A stretch of 36,251 nt of DNA from an uncultured Prevotellaceae bacterium (GTDB lineage: Bacteria > Bacteroidota > Bacteroidia > Bacteroidales > Bacteroidaceae). Every line of letters begins with the position of its first letter. The stretch's first letter is position 1. Shown here in pieces: positions 24,393 through 33,174 of the stretch. The stretch lies in assembly GCA_905202115.1 (NCBI GenBank), contig CAJKQZ010000004.1:1-36251 (forward strand), read 5' to 3'. The notes under the pieces were generated by a model. That model was not told the DNA's origin, did no database searches, and was given only the letters and a program-made list of their open reading frames with translations. The position numbers and the translations under genes are program-made.

Positions 24393-24698
24393 TCAAAAAC
24401 AACCAGGCGTAAACAAACAAACAAAACAAAGAGGAAAAGATGAAACTGCAAAAGGGTGTAACGGTTTTTTTGTGGTTACCGATTCGGTTTCCGATTCGGT
24501 TATCTCGTAAAATGCTTAATATTAATATTTTATACTACTTGGTAACTAAGTAACTAAAAAATATATATAGAGGGTTATTATATATAATATATAGACTTAT
24601 GCCCACATACGCACGCGAAAACGCACGTATACACACGCGTATATATATATATATAGAAATTTCGGTTTCGTTACTTTGCGGCAACACAAACACAAAAA
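24393..24698. other. AT-rich repeat region, candidate replication origin
   Basis: This 306-base gap contains no convincing gene; the only frame, 24440-24553, encodes 37 residues mostly made of the repeats. It holds tandem CCGATTCGGTT at 24479-24489 and 24491-24501 (12-bp period, each nearly palindromic), repeated GTAACTAA near 24542-24557, long TATATA tracts (24561-24593 and 24640-24656), and ACGCACG repeats at 24610-24640. Iteron-like repeats plus AT-rich DNA between replication genes suggest an origin. No promoter matching the consensus was found. Confidence 0.4.
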
Positions 24699-25019
24699 AT
24701 GATCCGTCGGATACAGAACATAATCAACCGCGCCGAGGTATCGGAAAAGGCAATAGAGGCGTACCTGGTAAAACGGGCCAAAGAGCACGGCATTGTTTGC
24801 CTGAAATACTCCAACGCGACGGCGACGGGATACCCCGACAGGCTGATATGCCTTAGGGGCGGGTGCGTGGCATGGGTGGAGATAAAAAGCAGGGGCAAGA
24901 AGCCTACGAAGCTGCAAAACCTGAGACACAACGAGCTGGCGAGGCTTGGACACACTGTAAGGGTGGTTAGCAGCAAAGAGGAGGTGGACGGACTGATAAC
25001 CGAGTTGACAAACTATTAA
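24699..25019 (+). CDS. VRR-NUC nuclease
   Basis: A 106-residue stand-alone VRR-NUC domain, a PD-(D/E)XK fold cutting branched DNA. Active-site residues are visible: D47 in GYPDRL, E61 and K63 in WVEIKSRGKKPTKLQ, and Q73. It follows an A-rich leader and lies 13 bases before the SNF2 helicase, its usual partner in phage replication modules. It probably resolves branched intermediates before packaging. Confidence 0.92.
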   Translation: MIRRIQNIINRAEVSEKAIEAYLVKRAKEHGIVCLKYSNATATGYPDRLICLRGGCVAWVEIKSRGKKPTKLQNLRHNELARLGHTVRVVSSKEEVDGLITELTNY

Positions 25020-25032
25020 CAGCAAGCAACAA

Positions 25033-26409
25033 ATGATTTACAAACCATACGACTACCAAAAAACCGCAACGCAGTGGATTATAGAGAAGCCCCGCTGCGG
25101 CCTATTCCTGGATATGGGCCTGGGCAAGACGGTAAGCACACTAACAGCACTACAGCAGCTAATAGACGATTGCGAAGTTAGCCGTATTCTGGTAGTGGCC
25201 CCGAAAAAGGTAGCAGAAACTACCTGGAGTACTGAGGCGGAGAAATGGAACCATTTACAGGGTATGACCGTGGTAAAAGTTATGGGCACGGAGAAGCAGC
25301 GTAAGCGGGCTCTTGCCGAAAAGGCTGACGTGTATGTGGTGGGCCGCGATAACTTCGTGTGGCTCGCGGGGCAATACGGAGGCAACCTGCCTTTTGACGT
25401 GCTGGTGATCGATGAGCTTACGAGCTTCAAAAATCCGAAGAGCAGCCGGTTTAAGGCCATGAGAATAGCGGCGGCAGGCGTAAAGCGGGTAATAGGACTG
25501 ACCGGCACGCCCGCGCCAAACGGCTTAATAGACCTGTGGGCGCAGATGTACTGCATAGACCGCGGCGAAAGACTGGGAAAGTCGATAGGTCGGTATCGCG
25601 AAATGTTTTTCGAGACGCATCGGTGGAACAACATCGTTGTGCGCTGCACGGTAAAGGCGGGGTGCGAGACGGTGATACGCGACAAAATAGCGGACATCTG
25701 CCTGAGTATGCAGGCGAAAGATTACCTGCAATTGCCGGAAATGATTACGCACCAGGAGGATGTTTATCTAAGTGATAAGACCATGAAAGAGTATCTAAAA
25801 TTTGAACGCGAAAAAGTACTGGAGTTTGCCGCCGAACACATGGGCGAGCCGAACAACATACTGGCAAACTCGGCGGCGGGGCTTATGAACAAGCTAAGCC
25901 AGTTTGCAAACGGGGCCGTGTATGACGAGGAGCGAAACGTACACCACGTGCACGACGAGAAATTAGATCGGCTGGCCGAAATCGTGGAGGCCGCGAACGG
26001 CAGCAGCGTATTGGTGTTTTACCAATACAAGCACGACGTGGCGCGTATTGTGGAGAAACTCAAAGGCTACACGGTAAGGAAGTACGACGGCGAGGCCGAG
26101 CTTAATGACTGGAACGCCGGAAAGACTGACGTATTACTCGCGCACCCTGCGAGTACGGCCTTCGGCCTCAACATGCAGCAGGGTGGGCATTACATAGTGT
26201 GGTATGGCACTTGTTGGAGCCTCGAGCTATACCAACAGGCAAACGCGCGGTTGCACCGGCAGGGACAGCAATACCCCGTGCAAGTGTACAACCTGGTATG
26301 TAAGGGCACCGTGGACGAAAGGGCGAGCAGCGCCCTCGACGGGAAGAAAGGAGTGCAGCAGTCGCTGTTAGATAGTTTAAATTATTTACTTCGAAAGTAT
26401 GAGCAGTAG
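25033..26409 (+). CDS. SNF2-family DEAD/DEAH-like helicase
   Basis: A 458-residue SF2 helicase of the phage SNF2 type. Motif I is DMGLGKT (27-33), motif II is VIDELTSFKN (about 124-133, DELT in place of DEAH), motif III is GLTGTPAPNG (about 156-165), and motif VI is QANARLHRQGQ (about 400-411). It is compact, with both RecA-like lobes and no extra DNA-binding domain. It is coupled to VRR-NUC upstream and overlaps the RHH gene downstream by 11 bases. Confidence 0.93.
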   Translation: MIYKPYDYQKTATQWIIEKPRCGLFLDMGLGKTVSTLTALQQLIDDCEVSRILVVAPKKVAETTWSTEAEKWNHLQGMTVVKVMGTEKQRKRALAEKADVYVVGRDNFVWLAGQYGGNLPFDVLVIDELTSFKNPKSSRFKAMRIAAAGVKRVIGLTGTPAPNGLIDLWAQMYCIDRGERLGKSIGRYREMFFETHRWNNIVVRCTVKAGCETVIRDKIADICLSMQAKDYLQLPEMITHQEDVYLSDKTMKEYLKFEREKVLEFAAEHMGEPNNILANSAAGLMNKLSQFANGAVYDEERNVHHVHDEKLDRLAEIVEAANGSSVLVFYQYKHDVARIVEKLKGYTVRKYDGEAELNDWNAGKTDVLLAHPASTAFGLNMQQGGHYIVWYGTCWSLELYQQANARLHRQGQQYPVQVYNLVCKGTVDERASSALDGKKGVQQSLLDSLNYLLRKYEQ

Positions 26410-26677
26410 GAAGCGCGTAAATATATCAGTGGACATAAGAACCTATAATAGGCTGCAGACGCTAAAGGGGCAGTATGGCTATAAAAGCGCCTGCAAATTG
26501 GTTGTAGCCTTCTTGCATATTCTGATAGCCCGATTGGAAGACGCGGACAGCAGAAAAGATGATCTACCCGAAGATGACAGGGCATATATTGATAGCATGC
26601 TTGAAGAACTGGGGCACGTGCAACATACACCAGACGGAACGGTACCAGTAAGGCATAACAGAAGAAAGATACGATAA
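26399..26677 (+). CDS. Ribbon-helix-helix-like small protein
   Basis: A 92-residue protein. The first 45 residues fit a ribbon-helix-helix DNA-binding domain: beta strand KRVNISVDIRTYNRLQ, then helices TLKGQYGYKSACKLVVAFLHIL. The tail is acidic, then basic (RHNRRKIR). It overlaps the SNF2 gene and sits one base before the HNH gene, at the early-to-late boundary, so a role as a late-gene regulator is plausible but unproven. Confidence 0.65.
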   Translation: MSSRKRVNISVDIRTYNRLQTLKGQYGYKSACKLVVAFLHILIARLEDADSRKDDLPEDDRAYIDSMLEELGHVQHTPDGTVPVRHNRRKIR

Positions 26678-26678
26678 T

Positions 26679-27041
26679 ATGGCTAAGGATAAAGACTATA
26701 ACAAGCTAATACACGCTGGTAGGTGGCTTCGGATAAGGAAAGAAATACTAACAGCGCACCCGCTTTGCCAGGAGTGCCAGAAGGCAGGACGTATAGAAGC
26801 GGCTACAGAAGTACACCATATTAGGCCGGTGGAAGAAGCTATTACCCACGCCGATAAGCGGCAGCGTATGTACGACCCACACAACCTACAGGCCCTATGC
26901 CATGACTGCCACGTAAAAAAGCATACAGAGGCAGGGCGCAGCGGTAAGATTGCAACAGTAAAACGAAATCGCGAGCAGGCAGCGCAGGTTATAAAAAAAT
27001 TTTTTCCCTATGATAAGGCGAAGCAGGGGGGGACTTTTTAA
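26679..27041 (+). CDS. HNH endonuclease next to terminase
   Basis: A 120-residue HNH nuclease with zinc ligands C30/C33 (LCQEC) and C74/C77 (LCHDCH). Catalytic motif: HH at 46-47, N69 and H78. HNH proteins adjacent to HK97-type terminases (HK97 gp74) are needed for cos cleavage and packaging, so this one probably works with the two terminase subunits downstream rather than being a homing nuclease. Confidence 0.9.
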   Translation: MAKDKDYNKLIHAGRWLRIRKEILTAHPLCQECQKAGRIEAATEVHHIRPVEEAITHADKRQRMYDPHNLQALCHDCHVKKHTEAGRSGKIATVKRNREQAAQVIKKFFPYDKAKQGGTF

Positions 27042-27042
27042 G

Positions 27043-27073
27043 GGACGGGGGCGTCCAGTTAAACCTCGCCCCC
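27043..27073. repeat. GC-rich inverted repeats before terS, possible cos or terminator
   Basis: GGACG (27043-27047) and CGTCC (27052-27056) form a tight palindrome. The overlapping GGGGGCG (27047-27053) can instead pair with CGCCCCC (27067-27073). They lie in the 104-base gap between the HNH and terS genes. No T-run follows, so a packaging site is as likely as a terminator. Confidence 0.35.
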
Positions 27074-27145
27074 ACCTCAGAAAATGAGTGAGCTATTTTT
27101 TGAATTTGCGAAACTTTGGGACAAAACGTATAAAAATACAAAAAT

Positions 27146-27526
27146 ATGGCTAAAAGTGTCGAAGAATACAGAAAAGAGATAACACGCACTATGAAGGCGC
27201 ACAAAATCTATAGCAAAGGCTTAGATATGCAAATTACAAGCCTGGCAAGTGCTATGCGTAACCTGGAAATGGCGAACGCACAGATAGACGGGCTAACGGA
27301 AGTAACGGTTTGGGAAACTACGCGCTATGGCGAAAAGCTGGCACCGCACCCAGCCTTCAAAATTGCAAAAGAAGCGCAGGATATGGTAACGCGCCAGATG
27401 AAGGCGTTAGGACTGACAGCCGAAGACCTGGCCGGAGATATAGACGAAGATCCGCTGGTAGATATGACGAAGAAGTTAGTCAAAAAGCGCCAAGCCTCGG
27501 TTATCATTAAGCCAGATAAAAAGTAA
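27146..27526 (+). CDS. Terminase small subunit (P27-like)
   Basis: A 126-residue helical protein with the P27/Terminase_4 layout: an N-terminal helix, the core LASAMRNLEMANAQIDGL, and NPAF-like KLAPHPAFKIAKEAQDMVTRQMKALGL. It recognises phage DNA for packaging. Its stop (TAA) is directly followed by the ATG of the large subunit, so the two are cotranslated. Confidence 0.88.
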   Translation: MAKSVEEYRKEITRTMKAHKIYSKGLDMQITSLASAMRNLEMANAQIDGLTEVTVWETTRYGEKLAPHPAFKIAKEAQDMVTRQMKALGLTAEDLAGDIDEDPLVDMTKKLVKKRQASVIIKPDKK

Positions 27527-29233
27527 ATGACCGAAGAAGAAAAAGATAAACTGCGGCAGGCCAAAGAAGACGTTACCGGCCTGCTGACCCGCATAGATAT
27601 AGACCGCTACCGGCTTCCCAATGTGGATAGCCGGCTGGATCTTTATGTGCGTGAAGTAGCCAGCAACCCGGACGGCCACAACCTGTACGAACAGTTAGCG
27701 GTAGCCCGCTTTTTTGCGATGTGCGACAGGTACGGCATTTATGTAGCCGAAGTGCAGCGTTTTTTCGACTTCTACGAAAGTCTGTACTTCCCAGGTAAGC
27801 GGGGTATGCAGCGTTATAAGCTAACACCGGTGCAAGTGTTTCAGTTTGCAAGTATTTTCGCCTTTTGGTTGGACGGGCGTCGGGTGGTTCGTGAAGCTGT
27901 GCTGTATGTGCCGCGTAAATTCAGTAAGACAACCAGTATGGCGTCGTTGGCTATATACGACATGCTGTATGGTGACGCTAACGCGGAGTGCTACACGGCG
28001 GCTAACAGTGCCGACCAAGCTAAAAAGTGTTTTGACGTGATACGCGGCTGTATGCGGCGACTGGATCCGAAGGAAAAACGATACTTGGTTAACGAGCAGA
28101 TGATAAAAAGTCGTCGGAAAGATCGCAGTGCCTTTTCCCAATGTTTGACTGCAAACGCAAAGACTAAAGACGGTCTTAACGCATCGACTGTGATAATGGA
28201 TGAATTTAGTCAGGCTACCGACAGCGAATTGCTAACTGTGCTTACAACGTCTATGGGTGTGCGTGAAAATCCGCTTACGGTGATAACTACCACTGCGTCG
28301 GATGTATTTGAAGGGCCGTTTTACGAAATGCTACGGGGCTATAAATCTGTCTTGCTTGGAGAGTATGAGGACGATAGTGTGTTTGCTCATATTTTTGAAC
28401 CGGATTTGGATGACGCAGAAGACTCTGAAAGCACATGGTATAAAGTACATCCGCATTTGGGTGTCACTGTATCGCTGGACTTCTACCGGCAGGAATACAA
28501 AAACGCGGTACGTAATGGCAGCGCGGCGATGTTGTCGTTTCGTACTAAGTTGCTTAACAAGTATGCGGAAAATGAGCAGCGTTCGTGGATAAGCGGTACT
28601 TTGGCCCGCAATATCAGCCGGCCCATGCCCTTAGACGCTATCAAGGGCCGCCCTGACGCTATGGTGGCCATAGACCTGTCGGAAAGCGATGATTTTAGTG
28701 CGGTTACTATGGGTTTGTATGATGCGAATCTTAAACATTTCAATTTCCATACGGCCTACTTTTTTCCTGAGGGCGCCCTGCCAGGCCATCCGAACGAGAA
28801 GCTATACCGCATATGGGCGTCGAAAGGATATTTAACATTAACGCCAGGTGATGTAATTGATTACCGTGTTATCTGCGACTATGTGCTGTATCTCAATACG
28901 GTGGTGCGTATTTTGGGTATAGGTTATGACCCCTGGAAAAGTCAGGAAGTGATAAACATGCTGGCGGCGTCGGGAGCTTCTAACGTGTTGAAGGGAGTAA
29001 AGCAAACCTACGGAGTGTTTACCGCACCGGTAGAGAGCTTTGAGCACGGTGCGAAAACGGGTCATATTTTCATAAACGATAATCCGATAAACGCCTATTG
29101 CTTTGGCAATGCCGTTTTGGATACAGACAATCTGGAAAACTGCAAGCCAGTAAAGCGAAAGCAGACGCAGAAAATAGACGGCGTGATAACAAAGCTTATG
29201 TGTTTGCGCTTGTTTATCGACTACGAGCGCTGA
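27527..29233 (+). CDS. terL: Terminase large subunit (HK97 type)
   Basis: A 568-residue packaging ATPase-nuclease. The Walker A-like VPRKFSKTTSMA is at about 127-138. Walker B is VIMDEFSQA (about 222-230). The coupling motif region is VITTTASD. The RNase H-like nuclease domain begins at AIDLSESDDFSAV (about 381-393), with GIGYDPWKSQEV (about 463-474) and KIDGVITKL near the C-terminus. It cuts concatemers and drives DNA into the prohead through the portal. The gene is followed by an unusually long gap. Confidence 0.95.
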   Translation: MTEEEKDKLRQAKEDVTGLLTRIDIDRYRLPNVDSRLDLYVREVASNPDGHNLYEQLAVARFFAMCDRYGIYVAEVQRFFDFYESLYFPGKRGMQRYKLTPVQVFQFASIFAFWLDGRRVVREAVLYVPRKFSKTTSMASLAIYDMLYGDANAECYTAANSADQAKKCFDVIRGCMRRLDPKEKRYLVNEQMIKSRRKDRSAFSQCLTANAKTKDGLNASTVIMDEFSQATDSELLTVLTTSMGVRENPLTVITTTASDVFEGPFYEMLRGYKSVLLGEYEDDSVFAHIFEPDLDDAEDSESTWYKVHPHLGVTVSLDFYRQEYKNAVRNGSAAMLSFRTKLLNKYAENEQRSWISGTLARNISRPMPLDAIKGRPDAMVAIDLSESDDFSAVTMGLYDANLKHFNFHTAYFFPEGALPGHPNEKLYRIWASKGYLTLTPGDVIDYRVICDYVLYLNTVVRILGIGYDPWKSQEVINMLAASGASNVLKGVKQTYGVFTAPVESFEHGAKTGHIFINDNPINAYCFGNAVLDTDNLENCKPVKRKQTQKIDGVITKLMCLRLFIDYER

Positions 29234-29557
29234 GTAGTCGCGTGGGCTCCGTCCTCTCGTATGTAAATTTTTTTCTCCCGCGTGGCGGCTGTCAATTACG
29301 AGGGTATGGGCCGGCATTTTGTGTAAATCCTTTCTCCTTAGGGATGCCGGTTTGACGCGCCAAAGGTGCTGGTCTGGAAGCAGGGAGCCCTCTTTTTTAC
29401 TGAAAGTTGCATTGGCGGCCAATAGTCACTGGCCGCCGTGTGCCCTCTGCCCGCGCCAAAGAAAAAATGCAGAAGGCCATACATGCCTTAGCGAACGATT
29501 TAAGCTCCGTGCGCTTCGTCTGATTATCACAACTTCATTTCCAAGCGTACAAAGCAC
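29234..29557 (+). ncRNA. Structured non-coding stretch after terL (possible RNA or packaging site)
   Basis: About 320 bases hold no plausible gene; all ATG frames stop within 20 codons. Hairpins: CCGGCAT 29311-29317 with ATGCCGG 29344-29350, and the perfect GGCGGCCA 29414-29421 with TGGCCGCC 29430-29437. GGGCTCC at 29244-29250 complements GGAGCCC at 29384-29390. The 10-mer CGCGCCAAAG is repeated at 29356-29365 and 29452-29461. It ends at a strong terminator, so it could be a discrete RNA or a structured 3' UTR. No promoter was found. Confidence 0.4.
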
Positions 29558-29598
29558 GCCCCGACGGAACAGTCCGTTGGGGCTTTTTGTTTTTTTTG
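29558..29598 (+). terminator. Rho-independent terminator between terL and portal
   Basis: GCCCC-g-ACGGA (29558-29568), loop ACAG, TCCGT-t-GGGGC (29573-29583), then TTTTT-G-TTTTTTTT. It is the strongest terminator in the window. Portal and capsid genes would need a promoter in 29599-29750 or antitermination. That stretch is AT-rich and shows no convincing consensus promoter. Confidence 0.9.
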
Positions 29599-29750
29599 TC
29601 GCAAGAAGGTATTTTTTCTGTGGAAGCGGCGAAAAAGGATAAAAAAATCATAAAAAACACAAAGAGAATTTAAAAATAGGGGCTTTTGGGGGCTAAAGTG
29701 GTACCAGATGCAGGTTTTTGTACGTATAGTAGAGACACATAGATTTTGCA

Positions 29751-30962
29751 ATGGGCTTTATAAGCAGAATACGAGATTTGTTTGTGCGTGGCAATGCAAC
29801 AGAGGCCGCGGCACCTGCTCCGACGTCGACGCCGCGGGCGGGGGCTGTGGCTTTGCTGCCCGCGAATGGCGGTGCGATGAGTATAGCTACCGTATATCGC
29901 TGTGTTAATTTGCTGGCTGACGCTGTGGCGAATTTGGCTATGCAGTGTATGCGTAAGAGTGGTGATGTATTTGTGGTGGATAGCAACTGCCGTTTGCATT
30001 ATTTGCTGAATGTGCAGCCGTGCAGTTATATGTCGGCCGTAGATTTTTGGCGCCTGGCGGTTCATTATCTACTGTTGAGGGGAAACACCTACATAGTGCC
30101 TGTTTATGACAAGATAACTTTGGAGGTGGCGCGTTTGGCTCTTGTGGATCCTTCCTGCGTAGCCCATGATACGATTAACGATAGCTATACGATTTGCGAT
30201 GTTAATGCCGGCATAAACGGAACCTATGCCGAAGAGGAAGTAATACACATCAAGAATTACACCCGTGACGGGAAACATGGGCTGTCTACGCTATCGTTTG
30301 CCCGTACTACAATGGATATAGCCCTTACCGGCGACCAGGAGACGTTAAATTGCTTTGCAAACGGCGGCAATGTGCGCGGTATTGTCAGCAACGATGCCAG
30401 CGTGCGCGGTTTTGGCGAATATCAGGACAAGCAGCTGCAGAATGTTGCAGAGAACTTGGACGAAAGATTCAGAGGAGGCGCGCGTATTGTATCGTTGCCA
30501 GGCCAGGCGCAGTTCAGCCCCATTTCGCTGTCGTCTACGGATATGCAGTTTTTGGAAAGCCGCAAATTCACTGTGCGCGATGTGTGCCGTTTCTTCGGTG
30601 TTCATCCGTCGTTTGTATTTGACGACACCAGCAATAATTACAAATCGGCTGAAATGGCGAATGCCGCTTTCCTAAGCAATACCCTCAATCCGCTTTTGCG
30701 CAAGATTGAAACGGAGTTGCTCCGTAAGTTAGTTGCGCCGTCTTTGTGTGGTAAGCGCCGATTCTTGTTTGACCGCGCAGACCTGTATGCCTGCGACTTG
30801 GATAGCAAGGTAAGATATATATCCCAAACAATTTCGGCCGGTATCTATACCGTTAACGAGTGGCGTATAAAAGAAAACCAGCAGCCTTTAGAGGGTGGTG
30901 ATACGGTATTGGTTTCTGCCAACCTCAAGAGTATAACGGAGGTAGGCAAAGCTATTGAGTAA
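29751..30962 (+). CDS. Phage portal protein (HK97 family)
   Basis: A 403-residue portal subunit forming the dodecameric DNA gate at one capsid vertex. It starts MGFISRIRDLF, as many HK97-type portals do. Typical motifs: VYRCVNLLADAVANL (about 47-61), LLRGNTYIVPV, EEVIHIKNYTRDGKHGLSTL, and VCRFFGVHPSFV (about 280-291), followed by NYKSAEMANAAFLSNTLNPLLRKIE. Next in line are the protease and capsid genes, the standard order. Confidence 0.94.
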   Translation: MGFISRIRDLFVRGNATEAAAPAPTSTPRAGAVALLPANGGAMSIATVYRCVNLLADAVANLAMQCMRKSGDVFVVDSNCRLHYLLNVQPCSYMSAVDFWRLAVHYLLLRGNTYIVPVYDKITLEVARLALVDPSCVAHDTINDSYTICDVNAGINGTYAEEEVIHIKNYTRDGKHGLSTLSFARTTMDIALTGDQETLNCFANGGNVRGIVSNDASVRGFGEYQDKQLQNVAENLDERFRGGARIVSLPGQAQFSPISLSSTDMQFLESRKFTVRDVCRFFGVHPSFVFDDTSNNYKSAEMANAAFLSNTLNPLLRKIETELLRKLVAPSLCGKRRFLFDRADLYACDLDSKVRYISQTISAGIYTVNEWRIKENQQPLEGGDTVLVSANLKSITEVGKAIE

Positions 30963-30984
30963 GAAGTGATATAAGCTAAAGAAT

Positions 30985-31671
30985 ATGGAAAAAAACAAAG
31001 ACGCGGTAATCAGCAGAATAATACATACCGTAACAGATTTGCAGGTGCGCGAGGCTGCCGGGGCCGTCAGCCGCACAATCACCGGTTACGCTATTTTGTT
31101 CAACACGCCCTCGGCGTCGCTTTATTCCTACGACGATGAGGAGGCCCGCGAAGTGATAGCGCCCGGGGCCGTGACCAAAGAACTGTTGGACGGCTGCGAC
31201 ATTAAGATGACGATGTTTCATGACCGTCAGCTGATATTGGCGCGCAGTAAAAACGGGAGCGGTACGCTGAAGTATGGCATTGATGACAAGGGCGTGTGTT
31301 TTGAGTTTGAAGCACCCAATACGGCTGACGGTGACAAGGCTTTGGAACTGGTGCGGCGCGGCGATATTTCGGGCTGCAGTTTTATGTTTACTACGCACTA
31401 CTACGACAGAGCTTATGTTTCGAGAGATGTGCAGAGAGTGGACGGTAAGACGCTCGTAACGTATACTGTGAATATGATTACCGGTATTTATGACTTTACG
31501 CTGGCTGCCGATCCGGCTTACCCCGATACAACCTGCGAGGCGGAGGCCCGTGAACTGGTTAGGCAGCTGCGTGAGGTAGGGCAGCAGGAAAAGTCGGATT
31601 CCGGCGAGAAAATGCACGAGCAGGTGCGCGAAATGCGCCGCCAGGCTTCGCACAGAATAGAAATGTTTTAA
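30985..31671 (+). CDS. Prohead protease (HK97 / S78 family)
   Basis: A 228-residue serine protease that trims the capsid subunit and scaffold during prohead maturation. It has the family order ITGYAILFNTPS, EVIAPGAV, H79 in MTMFHD, and the serine block RRGDISGCSFMF (Ser129), then VYDFTLAADPAYPDT-like GIYDFTLAADPAYPDT. The charged C-terminal helix may act as scaffold or be cleaved. It precedes the major capsid gene by 16 bases. Confidence 0.93.
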   Translation: MEKNKDAVISRIIHTVTDLQVREAAGAVSRTITGYAILFNTPSASLYSYDDEEAREVIAPGAVTKELLDGCDIKMTMFHDRQLILARSKNGSGTLKYGIDDKGVCFEFEAPNTADGDKALELVRRGDISGCSFMFTTHYYDRAYVSRDVQRVDGKTLVTYTVNMITGIYDFTLAADPAYPDTTCEAEARELVRQLREVGQQEKSDSGEKMHEQVREMRRQASHRIEMF

Positions 31672-31687
31672 TTATTAATTTTTTGTT

Positions 31688-32833
31688 ATGAAGGAAAAGA
31701 AAGTAAATGTGCGTCAGCTAATTGACAAGTATCAGGTTAACTGCGATCGTATCAGAGAGATTGCTGATACGTGTGAGAAAGAGAAACGCGAGCGCAATGA
31801 AAAGGAGAATGCCGAGTATGGCGCTTTGGTTCGCGAAAATCAGTTGCTGCAGATGAAAATGCAGGCAATCGCAACGGAGCAGCTGCGTGAGAATCCTAAT
31901 ACGGTAGCCGAAACAAACCGTATTATCCGCGAGAACATGAACAGCGGTCGGCAGACGAAAATCATGTTCGTGCGCGACCTGGTTATGGTTGATGACATTA
32001 CGGGTGGCGGCATAGTTCCCGTGAAGGTGCAGGATATTTTGAAGCCCCTTGTGGAGGGCCTTATCCTTGATAAAGTGGGCTTGCCTATGCCTACGGGTCT
32101 GGCCGGTGATTATGTATGGCCCACTTACGAGGCTGTTGAAGCAACGATAGCGGGTGAGGGTGTGGCTCTTACAGACACCGAGATTTCGATGTCGAAGCTT
32201 ACGGCGTCGCCTCAGCGTATAGGTATAGCCATTCCCGTGACACGCCAGGCTATGAATCAGACGGAGGGCATTCTGGAAATGATTGTCAAGAATCTCATGC
32301 CGCTGGCGGTATCGAAGCTGCTTAACAAGATTATGTTTAGTACTACAAAGGTAGCCAACGCCACTTCTCTGGTAGGCCCGTTTGTTGCTCTGGTGGGCAA
32401 AGAGACGGCGTTTAGCGAAGAACCCACATTCAAGGAATTCAACACTCTAAAGGCTAAAGTTCTGGCTACCGGCGTTGACGGCGACCATCTTTGCTGGGTA
32501 ATGACCAAATCGCAGAAAGCTATAGCCGAGGCTACGCCCAAAGACGCGGGCAGCGGTATCATGGTTTGCGAAAACGACCATATTGCAGGATTGCCGGTAT
32601 TTACCACCAACTACATAGGTGAGGGCAATATAGGTTTGGGCGATTGGAGATACCAACCTATGGGCCTGTTTGGCGATATTTCGTTTATCATCGATCCGTA
32701 CAGCCAGGCCCGCAAAGACGCGGTAGACTTTGTGCTGAACGTAAATTACGGCACGACCACTTTGCGTAGCGAGGCGTTTGCTTTGGCAAAGGTAACGCCC
32801 ACCACCAGTAAAGAAGAAAGCGCGGGGAAGTGA
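31688..32833 (+). CDS. Major capsid protein (HK97 fold)
   Basis: A 381-residue capsid subunit. Residues 1 to about 85 are a charged coiled-coil delta domain (IREIADTCEKEKRERNEKENAEY), normally removed by the prohead protease. The mature part has GGGIVPVKVQDILKPLVEG, then the P-domain/spine region PQRIGIAIPVTRQAMNQTEG and the A-domain (GSGIMVCENDHIAGLPVFTTNYIG). Order and length fit the Phage_capsid family. Confidence 0.95.
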   Translation: MKEKKVNVRQLIDKYQVNCDRIREIADTCEKEKRERNEKENAEYGALVRENQLLQMKMQAIATEQLRENPNTVAETNRIIRENMNSGRQTKIMFVRDLVMVDDITGGGIVPVKVQDILKPLVEGLILDKVGLPMPTGLAGDYVWPTYEAVEATIAGEGVALTDTEISMSKLTASPQRIGIAIPVTRQAMNQTEGILEMIVKNLMPLAVSKLLNKIMFSTTKVANATSLVGPFVALVGKETAFSEEPTFKEFNTLKAKVLATGVDGDHLCWVMTKSQKAIAEATPKDAGSGIMVCENDHIAGLPVFTTNYIGEGNIGLGDWRYQPMGLFGDISFIIDPYSQARKDAVDFVLNVNYGTTTLRSEAFALAKVTPTTSKEESAGK

Positions 32834-32868
32834 TAAATGAAATGTAGGGCGATAAAAAAGAGAGGATT

Positions 32869-33174
32869 ATGGGTTCAGTGGATTTGAATTTGTTTAAAAA
32901 GCACGTCTATGCAGACGACTTTACAAATGATGACGCCTATTTGCAGCACCTTTTGGACGCTGCCGAAGAGGCCGTTGTTCTTTCCACGAACCGCACGCTC
33001 TCCGAACTGAAGGAAATGGGCGGCGGCGAGCTTCCTGTGTCTGTTGTTCACGCCATACTTGTGTTGGGCGCCACATGGTACGACCAGCGCGAGAGCGTGA
33101 GCGGCATTCAAATGCACGCTGTGCCCGACACCCTTCAGGCCCTTGTGAAACCTTTCCGTAAACTTACAGACTGA
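32869..33174 (+). CDS. Head-tail connector (HK97 gp6-like)
   Basis: A 101-residue all-helical adaptor that binds the portal ring. Pattern: an N-terminal strand and helix NLFKKHVYADDFTNDDAYLQHLLDAAEEAV, then PVSVVHAILVLGATWYDQRESV and a short VPDTLQALVKPFR, all typical of the gp6-like/QLRG connector family. Its stop and the next start share one base (TGATG). Confidence 0.9.
   Translation: MGSVDLNLFKKHVYADDFTNDDAYLQHLLDAAEEAVVLSTNRTLSELKEMGGGELPVSVVHAILVLGATWYDQRESVSGIQMHAVPDTLQALVKPFRKLTD

Noticed and set aside
24440..24553. 37-residue frame in the AT-rich gap
   Set aside because: Its sequence is made mostly of the iteron-like repeats and looks non-coding.
29718..29748. Promoter-like TTG-N19-TAGATTTTG before the portal gene
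   Set aside because: The -7-like box has one base too many, and transcription would begin after the portal ATG at 29751, leaving no leader.
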